Source: Candidatus Atribacteria bacterium (lineage in GTDB: Bacteria > Atribacterota > Atribacteria > Atribacterales > JASGLU01). From it: a stretch of DNA of 50,573 bases. The stretch lies in contig JASGLU010000004.1 of NCBI GenBank assembly GCA_030156825.1, positions 1-50,573 of the forward strand, in the 5' to 3' direction. Within the stretch, counting starts at the first letter, position 1, and each line of letters starts with the position of its first letter. The notes under the pieces are model-generated. The model searched no databases. It was given only the letters and a program-made list of their open reading frames with translations, and had not been told where the DNA came from. This document shows positions 1 to 8,795 of the stretch, piece after piece. Made by a program: the position numbers and the translations under genes.

Positions 1-30
1 GAGGAGGTGGAACAAATTGACAGAGAACTT

Positions 31-95
31 ATTTTCACCTAGAATTTTATATGAGGCATCGTATCTATTTCACCTACATTTTTAAATGAGGCATC
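31..95. repeat. Two imperfect direct repeats, ATTTTCACCTAGAATTTTATATGAGGCATC (31-60) and ATTTCACCTACATTTTTAAATGAGGCATC (67-95)
   Basis: Read directly; both contain TTTCACCTA..ATTTT(A)..ATGAGGCATC. Confidence 0.7.
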
Positions 96-285
96 AGGGG
101 CTTCCGCGTTCACCAAAGTGATATATAGAGCTCTGGTGGATATCTATATGTCGTCAATTCAGGCAAAGGACGGATACCCAGGGTACAACCCCTATATTCA
201 GAGTGGATCTCACCTTCATAGGGCTAATTATTATGCTCACAATTTAATTTCCTCAATTTTAGGTTTGGTAGGTCATCAATTGCTT

Positions 286-2186
286 TCAGCCCCTTCCCAC
301 ACGTAAACCATTAGCCACAGCCAGAAGTTCTGAAGCTTCGTGAAAGAAAACCGTGATGGCAACACTTAAAACTCCAATGAGGGCAGAAGGAATAAGGATC
401 CCCAGAATAACTAACGAGAAGGTAATGTTCTGAGTACTTATATCTCTTACCCTTTTCCCCAATTTGATGGCATAGGATACTTTTGTGAGGTCATCTGTGA
501 TAAGTGCGATATCAGCTGCTTCTATTGCAGCATCTGCACCTACCGTCCCCATAGCTATTCCCACATCTGCTCGGGCCAAAGACGGAGCATCGTTTATTCC
601 ATCTCCAACCATGGCGACGAAGCCATATCTTCCCCTTAACTCCTCTATTACTTTAATTTTATTTTCTGGCTTGAGCTCTGCCCTGACCTCATCCATGCCA
701 ATTTCTTTAGCAATTACCTTTGCTGCTACCTCATTATCTCCAGTAAGCATGGCAACTTTAACTCCCATATCATGAAGTTCCTCTACGGTTTTCTTTGCTT
801 GAGGTCTTATTACATCTCTGATAGCAATAATACCAGCAATACTCTCTTCGGTACCGACAAACATAACCGTTTTACCTTCATTTGTTAAATTTTCAATCGG
901 GGGGATTGACTGGCTACTATAACCGGCTCTTCTGAATAGTTCCTGCTTACCTACATAGACAATTTTATCCCCTATTTTTGCCTTTGCTCCATACCCGGCA
1001 ATAGCGCTAAAATTGGTGGCCTCTAAATCTTTAGCGCCGACTCCCTCTGCTTTTTCTATAATTGCTCTGGCTAAGGGATACTCCGAAAATCTCTCGACGC
1101 TGTAAGCTAAACTTAATACCTCTGATTCAGTCCCATTTAGGGTTATAATGTCTGTTAGCACCGGTTTCCCGGCAGTGAGGGTTCCAGTTTTATCAAAGGC
1201 AACAACTTTGACTTTGCCCAGGTTTTCCAAATGAACTCCCCCTTTGATGAGCACGCCACTTCTCCCTGCTCTCCCAATACCAGCCGCAACGGCTACCGGA
1301 GTAGACATGACAAGCGCACAAGGAGCAGCAGCTACTAAAAGAACAACCACCCTTGTTGCCCAATGCAATGTGGAAACCCCAAATAAAGGAGGAATAGCAA
1401 TTAGAAAAAGAGCACCGAAAAGAACTAAAGGAGTATATATTCTTCCAAACTGTTCAATAAATAATTGAGTCTTACCCTTTTGTTCCTGTGCTTCCTCGAC
1501 AAGCCGGATCATCTTAGAGAGAGTATTATCTTTGAAAGCTGCGGTTGCTCTAACCTCCAACACTCCTTCTTGGTTAATTGTGGCCGCAAACACTTTCATC
1601 CCTTCTTTCTTATCCACTGGGATAGACTCACCGGTCACCGATGCTTCGTTAATGCTGGAGCGTCCTCTTACGATAAGACCATCGGTTGGAATGGCTTCTC
1701 CAGGTCTTACAATGAACACATCTCCTACCGATACTCTTCTGCTCGTATGATGATTTCCTTCCCCTGCTTCAAAACTCGGGCTTCTTTGGGGGCAAGGTCA
1801 AGCAATTTCCTTATAGAGGCCCTGGTTCGTGCATAGGCGTATTCTTCCAATCCCTCAGCAGCCCCATATAGAAACACCAAAAATGCCGCCTCATCCCACA
1901 TCCCTAACGTTATCGAACCAATGGTGGCAGCGGCCATAAGAATTTCTATATCAACTTTTTTTTCAACTAACTTCTCAACCCCTTCCCGAATCCAGTGATA
2001 ACCACCCAAAAAGATTACAACAAGATAGATAGGAATCTCAGCGAGATGGGGAATTAAGCCAAGGTGGCTCAAAGCAAATGTTATACCAGTAAGTAAGCCA
2101 GCAATTAAAGCATTTCGTATTGGAGGGTATAGATACCACTTTCCTTCAAAGGTCGTTTCTTTTTCTTCGTTGTTGCCCATCTTCAA
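286..2186 (-). pseudogene. P1B-type heavy-metal translocating ATPase, split by a -1 frameshift near 1727-1740 (N-terminal ORF 1725-2186, C-terminal ORF 286-1719)
   Basis: DKTGTLT, GDGINDAP and CADD-like TM segments. The two ORFs are consecutive parts of one protein (..KEIIIRAEE | VSVGDVFIVRPGEAIPTDG..). Confidence 0.85.
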
Positions 2187-2265
2187 CCTCCCTCAACGGC
2201 AGTTGAGTCTAATATTTTTCACTTGGCCATCAACCGCTTGCTTTTTTAGAAAAAAGTGTTAGTAT

Positions 2266-2290
2266 AAAGTGTACTTAATTAGTATACTTT
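2266..2290. promoter_or_regulatory. Near-perfect inverted repeat AAAGTGTACT-TAATT-AGTATACTTT, operator-like
   Basis: 10-bp arms with one mismatch, in the divergent intergenic region between the metal ATPase and the cysteine desulfurase. Confidence 0.55.
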
Positions 2291-2434
2291 AAAAGTAAAA
2301 AGAGGACAAGTTGGTTTTGAGAAAGAAATCGTTCCAGGGAGAAACGGTCTTTTTCCTGTTTCAGAAAAAAAGACAGGAAGCAAGTTGCCCCGGGGAATAT
2401 ATCCAGTCAGTAATCGAAGAAAGGAGTTCCAATT

Positions 2435-3598
2435 ATGATTTACTTAGATTACAATGCCACCACTCCTTGTGATAAACGAGTGGTAGAAGCTATGCTTCCC
2501 TTTTTTCAAGAAAAATTTGGCAACCCCTCTTCCCTTTATTATCTGGGTCAAGAAGCCAAAAATGCTATCGAGGAGACTCGAGAAAGAATAGCCCGGTTTA
2601 TTGGAGCCCGGAAAGAAGAGATAATTTTTACTTCAGGAGGAACCGAAGCTAATAACTTAGCTATTCGGGGAACAATTGAAGCTTTAAAAAAGAAAGGTAA
2701 TCACCTTATTACTTCTTCTATAGAGCATCATTCGGTGCTAAAGGTATTCCAATCCTTAGAAAAAGAAGGTTTCGAGGTAACTTATCTCCCGGTAAACGAC
2801 GCAGGACAGTTGGACCCAGATACTTTGCAAAAATCCATCCGACCCTCCACTATCCTAATCTCCATTATGCAGGCCAACAACGAAACCGGAGTGATAGAAC
2901 CCATAAAAGAGTTAGCTTCCCTTGCCCAAACAAAAGGGATCGTTTTTCATACCGATGCTGTACAAACTATGGGGAAAATCCCGATAAAAGTAAAAGACTT
3001 AGGGGTAAGTTTGCTTTCTGCTTCGGCTCATAAATTTTACGGCCCCAAAGGAATAGGGTTTTTGTACCTGCGAAAAGGAACTCCTTTATCGCCCCAAATT
3101 CGGGGAGGAGAACATGAACGAAGGAAAAGAGCAGGAACAGAAAACGTACCAGCTATTGTGGGAATGGGAAAGGCAACGGAAATCGCCGCCGGAGAAATGG
3201 AAGCAGAAACCAAAAAAGTTGAAACTCTGAGAAATACCTTAGAAGAAGGTCTGTTGTCCACTATTCCTGAAATTGAAGTAGTTTCCCAAAAAGCTCCTCG
3301 TCTTTTCAATACCAGCTTAATTCTGGTAAAAGATGTGGAAGGGGAATCCATGTTGCTAAACCTGGACTTTGAAGGAATTGAGGTTTCCAGCGGTTCGGCC
3401 TGCACCTCGGGATCACTCGAACCATCTCATGTTCTTTTAGCCTGCGGTTATCCCCACGAGATAGCTCACGGCTCAATTCGTTTCAGTCTGGGCAAATTTA
3501 ACACTGCTGAAGAAATTAACCAGGTATTAGAAGTGTTTCCTAAAATAGTGGAAAAACTGAGAAAGATTTCACCCTTTGGCAAATCAGAGGTTCATTAA
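2435..3598 (+). CDS. nifS: Cysteine desulfurase (NifS/IscS family)
   Basis: MIYLDYNATTP start, SAHKFYGPKG PLP-lysine motif, SSGSACTSG active-site cysteine loop; SD AAAGGAG. Confidence 0.93.
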   Translation: MIYLDYNATTPCDKRVVEAMLPFFQEKFGNPSSLYYLGQEAKNAIEETRERIARFIGARKEEIIFTSGGTEANNLAIRGTIEALKKKGNHLITSSIEHHSVLKVFQSLEKEGFEVTYLPVNDAGQLDPDTLQKSIRPSTILISIMQANNETGVIEPIKELASLAQTKGIVFHTDAVQTMGKIPIKVKDLGVSLLSASAHKFYGPKGIGFLYLRKGTPLSPQIRGGEHERRKRAGTENVPAIVGMGKATEIAAGEMEAETKKVETLRNTLEEGLLSTIPEIEVVSQKAPRLFNTSLILVKDVEGESMLLNLDFEGIEVSSGSACTSGSLEPSHVLLACGYPHEIAHGSIRFSLGKFNTAEEINQVLEVFPKIVEKLRKISPFGKSEVH

Positions 3599-3612
3599 GG
3601 GAGTTGATAACA

Positions 3613-3987
3613 ATGTACAGTGAAAAAGTATTGGATCATTTCCGTAATCCTCGTAATGTAGGCAAAATAGAAAATCCCGATGGAGTGGGAAAGGTGGGCA
3701 ACCCAGTTTGTGGAGATGTAATGGTTATGTATTTGAAAATTAAAGAGGACGTAATCGAAGATGCTCGATTTGAAACCTTTGGTTGCGGAGCCGCTATCGC
3801 TACTTCCTCTATGGCAACTGAACTCATTAAAGGGAAAACCATTGAAGAGGCCCGGCAAATATCTAACAATGCAGTAGCTGAAGCATTAGATGGACTCCCT
3901 CCGGTGAAAATGCATTGCTCGGTTTTAGCTGAGGAAGGCATCAAGGCCGCTATCGAAGACTACTTGCAAAAAAAGAAAGAACAATAG
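3613..3987 (+). CDS. iscU: Fe-S cluster scaffold IscU/NifU
   Basis: MYSEKVLDHFRNPRNVGKIENPDGVG, GCGAAIATSS, MHCSVLAEEGIKAAIEDY; ATG at 3613 preferred over upstream TTG at 3604. Confidence 0.92.
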   Translation: MYSEKVLDHFRNPRNVGKIENPDGVGKVGNPVCGDVMVMYLKIKEDVIEDARFETFGCGAAIATSSMATELIKGKTIEEARQISNNAVAEALDGLPPVKMHCSVLAEEGIKAAIEDYLQKKKEQ

Positions 3988-4010
3988 GGGGTTCTTTTCC
4001 CCCATTGTTT
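3981..4010 (+). terminator. Hairpin AACAATAGGGGG-TTCTTTT-CCCCCATTGTT overlapping the iscU stop
   Basis: Inverted repeat read directly. Confidence 0.6.
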
Positions 4011-4173
4011 GGATTCCTGATAAAGACATTTAGGAATAACCATATGGAGGTTTTTTACCCTTCTTCAAGGGGGGAAAGGGTATAAAGTTCAAAATTAGTT
4101 CACAAATTAGCCACTAAAAAACCAAAAATTACACTTATCATGAAGAAAATTACAAAAAAGGAGATGAAGCAAC

Positions 4174-4677
4174 GTGAAACAAAAGTGGTTTTTAATCTCT
4201 CTAATCGGGGTGTTGGTCCTGGCTTTGGCTTTACCGGCTTTGGCCGAAGCCAGGGGGGACTTCCGCTCCCAAGGTGATAATCTCCAAAGGAGATACGGAA
4301 CTTCGGTTGCTGCTCCCTCAAAATCAAAAGCGGCTGATTTTGCTGAGTTTAACCTAACTGACGAGCAAAAATCTCAAATCTGGCAGCTGCAAAAAGAAAA
4401 CTATCAACTCAATCAGGAGTTAAAAACTCAACTGCAACTCATTAAATTTGATCTTCGAGAGCTAAATTTACAGCCGGTGAGCGAAGAAACTGCTGAGCAA
4501 ATCAGAGAAAAACTACAAGAAATGGCCCAAATTCGCCAGCAAATGAGGGAAAATCAGAACAACCAAATTAACCAATTACTTTCAATTTTAACTCCCGAAC
4601 AATTATCCCAACTGGCGGGAAATCTGGGCAACCGTGGCCTTGGCTTTAAATACGGTGATTGCCCCAGAGTATGGTAA
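4174..4677 (+). CDS. Spy/CpxP-like (LTxxQ) periplasmic protein
   Basis: Signal peptide; LTDEQKSQIWQLQ... and LTPEQLSQL repeats; followed by a two-component system. Confidence 0.7.
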   Translation: MKQKWFLISLIGVLVLALALPALAEARGDFRSQGDNLQRRYGTSVAAPSKSKAADFAEFNLTDEQKSQIWQLQKENYQLNQELKTQLQLIKFDLRELNLQPVSEETAEQIREKLQEMAQIRQQMRENQNNQINQLLSILTPEQLSQLAGNLGNRGLGFKYGDCPRVW

Positions 4678-4682
4678 AATTT

Positions 4683-4708
4683 ACCCGGGAGGAACTTTCC
4701 TCCCGGGT
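4683..4708 (+). terminator. Hairpin ACCCGGGAGG-AACTTT-CCTCCCGGGT
   Basis: Perfect 10-bp inverted repeat between the Spy-like gene and the response regulator. Confidence 0.6.
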
Positions 4709-4787
4709 ATTCGACTAAAGTCAAAATTATAAGTTTGGTCGGAAGGCAATTGAAAAAGCGCGAGTTAAAAAGGGGATAAACAGGAAT

Positions 4788-5474
4788 ATGAATACTATCC
4801 TAATAATAGAAGACGAAGAATCGGTACGAGAATTGCTACGGATATATCTTGAAAAAGAGGGGTTTGCCGTGGAAATGGCCGCTGACGGGGAAGAAGGTCT
4901 GGCAAAGATTCGCCGCACCTCACCGGATCTGATTATTCTTGATATTATGCTTCCCCAAAAAGATGGCTTCGAAGTATGTCGGGAAGTTCGTCAAAAGTCT
5001 GCTACCCCAATCATTATGTTAACTGCTCGAGGAGAAGAGTTAGACCGGGTATTAGGGTTAGAATTAGGAGCTGATGACTACATCCCCAAACCTTTTAGCC
5101 CCAGAGAAGTAGTAGCCCGAGTAAAAGCGGTGCTTCGCCGAACCAGTTTCTCTCCCCCAGAAACAAGAAAAGTGATAAAGGGAACCAATTTCCAAATAAA
5201 CTATCCTGCCCGGAAAGTGGAAATAAACCAGGAAGAAATAAATTTAACCCCAAAGGAGTTTGAATTACTATGGTTTTTAGTCAACCATCCTTATCAGGTT
5301 TTTACCCGGGATCAGTTACTCGAACAGATATGGGAATACGACTTCGGCGGCGACACCCGGACAGTAGATACCCACATCAAGCGTTTAAGAGAAAAATTAA
5401 GCCGAAGTAGTCTTTCTTCCGAAATCAAGACTGTCTGGGGGTATGGTTACAAGTTCGACCCCAACCAACCATGA
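4788..5474 (+). CDS. OmpR/PhoB-family response regulator
   Basis: Receiver DD/D/K motifs plus winged helix (RTVDTHIKRLREKL, TVWGYGYKF). Confidence 0.93.
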   Translation: MNTILIIEDEESVRELLRIYLEKEGFAVEMAADGEEGLAKIRRTSPDLIILDIMLPQKDGFEVCREVRQKSATPIIMLTARGEELDRVLGLELGADDYIPKPFSPREVVARVKAVLRRTSFSPPETRKVIKGTNFQINYPARKVEINQEEINLTPKEFELLWFLVNHPYQVFTRDQLLEQIWEYDFGGDTRTVDTHIKRLREKLSRSSLSSEIKTVWGYGYKFDPNQP

Positions 5475-7270
5475 AAAGAACTCTTTTTTCAAGGCTTTTT
5501 CTCTCTCATACGATAATAGTAATTTTTTTCAGCATAGTCTTATTTTTCTTATCTTCCCAATTTTTCTCTCAATACTACTTTTCCTTAAAAGAAAAAGAAA
5601 TGATACAAACCGGTCAGAGTATTAGCGAATTTATCTCTTCTTCCCCAGAAAATTTTGCTTCTCCTTCCCAGATATTAGAACTAATCCATCAGTTAAGTCC
5701 CAATTTCCAAGTTTTGCTAATTAACCAGGAAAGAAGCTCCAATTATTTCAACCATTTTTTACCTCCTCCCCGAGGGGATTTCTTTCGAAACTTTATGCAA
5801 AGAAGAGGGGTCGCCTCGTTTGAAGAAACATTGGCTAAAGTCTGGCAAGGAGAAACGATAAGTTGGAGGGGAGTTAACTCTCGCCTAAACCAAACTGTTC
5901 TGACAGTCGCCATCCCGGTTACTCAAAATGGAGAGATTTCTTCCGCTTTACTCCTTTTCACACCTATAGCCGATGTAGAAGCCACTACCGAAGCGGTAGA
6001 ACACTTGATTTTTCTTGCCAGTCTGGTTTCTCTCAGCTTTTCCTTGCTGTTAGCCTACTTCCTTTCTGGCTCCATCGTTCACCCGATTAGAAAACTAAGA
6101 GAAGCTGCTCAAGATTTAACTCGAGGCAATCTTCAGAAAAAAATAAAGTTGCCCAAGCGAAAAGATGAATTAGGCCAGCTGGCAGAAGATTTCAACCATT
6201 TATCCTCGGCTTTGGAAAAAACTATTGAAAACCTCCATTACGAAATCAAACAAAAAGAAAACATTTTATTAAACATGTCAGAGGGGGTAGTGGCTCTCAA
6301 TCAGCAAGGGGAAATAATTCTGATAAATCCGGCTCTGGCTAATATTTTAAAGGTAGAGATAAAACAAATAGTGGGAACATCTATTAATCGGTTATTCCCT
6401 CAACCAGAGATCCAAAATCTATTTTGGGAAGTGCTAAACCAGGGAAAACCTACATCAAGAGAATACAAACTGGAAGAAAGCAAACTCTATTTGCTGATCC
6501 ATGTAACACCTCTTTTAGAAGAAAAAGATATCCAGGGAGCAGTAGGGGTTTTTCAAGATATAACTGAACTACAGCAACTGGATGAGCTGCGACGAGAGTT
6601 TTTGGCCAACGCTTCTCATGAGCTGCGCACTCCCCTCACCTCTATTCAGGGGTTTGTAGAAGCCATCATAGATGGGGTAATAACCGACGAAGAGCTCAAG
6701 CATAAGTATTTACAGATTATTCACCGGGAGACTCTTCGACTCAGCCGACTTATCCATGACCTACTGGATCTTTCTCTTTTAGAATCGGAAAAAAGCAATT
6801 GGGAGATGTCTCCTTTAGATATGCCTTATTTAGTAAATCAGGTACTTTTAAAATTAACCCCGCAAATAGAAGAACAGGCAATAGTAATCAAAAAAAATTT
6901 TACTGCCAACTTACCTTTAGCTTGGGGCAATGCCGATCGAATTGAGCAAGTGTTAATCAATCTTCTTAATAACGCCATCACCTTCTCCCCCAAAAAAAGC
7001 GAAGTGGAGATAGAAATTGAGGGAACGGAAAAAGAAATAGTAATCTCAATTAAAGATGAAGGCCCAGGTATTCCTCCTGAAGAGTTCCCCTACATTTTTG
7101 AAAGGTTCCACCGAGTGGAAAAATCCAGATCTCGAAAAAGTGGCGGTGTAGGGTTAGGTTTGGCTATAGCCAAACAAATAGTGGAAAAACATGGGGGGGA
7201 AATAACCGCCCAAAACAGAACCCCACGAGGAGCAAGCTTTACCTTTACCCTACCTTTAGCCCACATTTAA
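5471..7270 (+). CDS. Sensor histidine kinase (HAMP-PAS-HisKA-HATPase)
   Basis: SHELRTPLTSIQGF H-box, GVGLGLAIAKQIVEKHGG G-box, HAMP and PAS segments. Confidence 0.93.
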   Translation: MKRTLFSRLFLSHTIIVIFFSIVLFFLSSQFFSQYYFSLKEKEMIQTGQSISEFISSSPENFASPSQILELIHQLSPNFQVLLINQERSSNYFNHFLPPPRGDFFRNFMQRRGVASFEETLAKVWQGETISWRGVNSRLNQTVLTVAIPVTQNGEISSALLLFTPIADVEATTEAVEHLIFLASLVSLSFSLLLAYFLSGSIVHPIRKLREAAQDLTRGNLQKKIKLPKRKDELGQLAEDFNHLSSALEKTIENLHYEIKQKENILLNMSEGVVALNQQGEIILINPALANILKVEIKQIVGTSINRLFPQPEIQNLFWEVLNQGKPTSREYKLEESKLYLLIHVTPLLEEKDIQGAVGVFQDITELQQLDELRREFLANASHELRTPLTSIQGFVEAIIDGVITDEELKHKYLQIIHRETLRLSRLIHDLLDLSLLESEKSNWEMSPLDMPYLVNQVLLKLTPQIEEQAIVIKKNFTANLPLAWGNADRIEQVLINLLNNAITFSPKKSEVEIEIEGTEKEIVISIKDEGPGIPPEEFPYIFERFHRVEKSRSRKSGGVGLGLAIAKQIVEKHGGEITAQNRTPRGASFTFTLPLAHI

Positions 7271-7352
7271 GTTATTACCCCATCTTCTAACCAAACAAAA
7301 TTGGTGCTATATTCTCCTTAAAGATGTTCAAGGCCGGAAAGGAGAACATAGC

Positions 7353-8540
7353 TTGTCTCGAACTAACTTTTATCTTTTCTTAGCCATAGCCGGAGTTTCT
7401 AATTTGACATTTTCTATGAATTCCATGCTTTTTTCGCTTTTTGCCCAAAAAGTTGGTTATTCTTCGCCAGAAACCGGCCTTTTAATTTCCATTTTGGCCA
7501 TCGGCTCGCTGGTTGGCGGACCGGTATGGGGAAGGATAACTGATTGCTGGGAACATAGAAAACTACTTATCAGCTTAAGCCTCTTAGGACAGGGTCTTTT
7601 TTCTTTTCTAACCCCATTAATTTCCCAAATCGAATGGTTAACCATAGCCCGTTTTTTCCTGGGTTTCTTTTTGGTTGCTCAAGCACCCATTCTCAACCAA
7701 TTAATGGTTAACGTTGCCGACATTGAAGAACGAAGCTATAAAATCAGTCTGCTCAATATCACCCGAGCAATTGCTTTCTCCTTAGGCTGTCTCCTGAGTG
7801 GAATTTCAATTGAAATTCAACCCGCCCTTAACTTTTATCTACCTGGAACAATGGCTTTTGTTACTTTTTTTCTATCTTTATTCTTGAAAGAGGTTGATCA
7901 GCTAATAACCTTTTCCCAAGAAGAAAATTTTGCCCCCAGTCACTCTTTTCTTCTTTTAGATAAAAACTTAGTTTGGTTCTTCCTTCCCATTTTCCTTAGA
8001 GCCTGTGGGATAAACGGTTTGAATTTCTTTGTCTCCCTTTTTTGGGAAACCCAGGGGCAAAGTTCCTCTTTTAGCGGGTTGGTTTTTGCGGTAGCCAATT
8101 TTTTCCAGTGGATATTTTTTCCTTTAGTTTCCCGAAAATGTTCCCGCTCCGAAGTTAAAAACATTCAAGCTATCTCGGTAGGATACTTTCTCAGCGTATT
8201 TCCTTTTCTGATCCTTCCTTTTTTGGGAAAAGGCTGGATTTTGCTCCTACCCCAGAGCTTAATCAGCATCAGTTTTGCCTATTTCTATCTGGGGTCTACT
8301 ATGAGTATCCGGTTTATAGTTGCTCCTCACCGCCAAACAGAAGCTATGGGCTGGATTGAAACCAGCATTAACTTAGGGGGTACTACCGGACCGCTTTTGT
8401 TCTCAATACTTCTTGCTGTCTTCCAGCAAAATTTTCCCCCGGTTATCTTTATTTTCAGTCTTTTTCCTATCAGTGCTCTGGTTACCTTTCTTTTTCGGAG
8501 AAAGAGTTTTCTCCCCGCCGAAAAAGAAAGCTCAATTTGA
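7353..8540 (+). CDS. MFS transporter
   Basis: 12-TM hydrophobic pattern; GGPVWGRITDCWEHRK loop; TTG start with SD AAAGGAG. Confidence 0.85.
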   Translation: MSRTNFYLFLAIAGVSNLTFSMNSMLFSLFAQKVGYSSPETGLLISILAIGSLVGGPVWGRITDCWEHRKLLISLSLLGQGLFSFLTPLISQIEWLTIARFFLGFFLVAQAPILNQLMVNVADIEERSYKISLLNITRAIAFSLGCLLSGISIEIQPALNFYLPGTMAFVTFFLSLFLKEVDQLITFSQEENFAPSHSFLLLDKNLVWFFLPIFLRACGINGLNFFVSLFWETQGQSSSFSGLVFAVANFFQWIFFPLVSRKCSRSEVKNIQAISVGYFLSVFPFLILPFLGKGWILLLPQSLISISFAYFYLGSTMSIRFIVAPHRQTEAMGWIETSINLGGTTGPLLFSILLAVFQQNFPPVIFIFSLFPISALVTFLFRRKSFLPAEKESSI

Positions 8541-8795
8541 AAACTCAATATGAGGAACCAAAGCCGACTTTACCTTCACTCCGGTAATAGCTCCTAATTT
8601 CCCAGTAAGAGCTCCAATTTGGTCAGTATCTCCATCCACAATTAGAGCAATCACCGACAGGTTTCTCTCCCGATAGGGAATACCCATTCTCCCCACAATA
8701 ATATCGCCAAAACCTCCCAAAACCTGATTTACCCTATCAGCCTGGTTTTCTCTATCGGTAACCACTATGCCAATTACTCCCACTCTATTTTCCAT
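8532..8795 (-). CDS. TM1266-type 'iron-only hydrogenase system regulator' family small protein
   Basis: ENRVGVIGIVV..VN..L..FGDIIVGRMGIPYRERNLSVIALIVDG pattern, ACT/NikR-C-like fold. Confidence 0.75.
   Translation of the reverse strand: MENRVGVIGIVVTDRENQADRVNQVLGGFGDIIVGRMGIPYRERNLSVIALIVDGDTDQIGALTGKLGAITGVKVKSALVPHIEFSN

Noticed and set aside
118-306. 62-aa ORF at the left edge
   Set aside because: No recognisable domain or convincing ribosome-binding site; probably chance frame in a repeat-rich intergenic region.
2311-2471. 53-codon TTG-initiated frame (LRKKSFQGETVFFLFQKKRQEASC...) overlapping the nifS start
   Set aside because: No family resemblance, weak start, overlaps a well-supported gene; not reported as a CDS.
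8532-8540. Convergent overlap of MFS and TM1266-like genes as a special signal
   Set aside because: A 9-bp tail overlap is ordinary in compact genomes.
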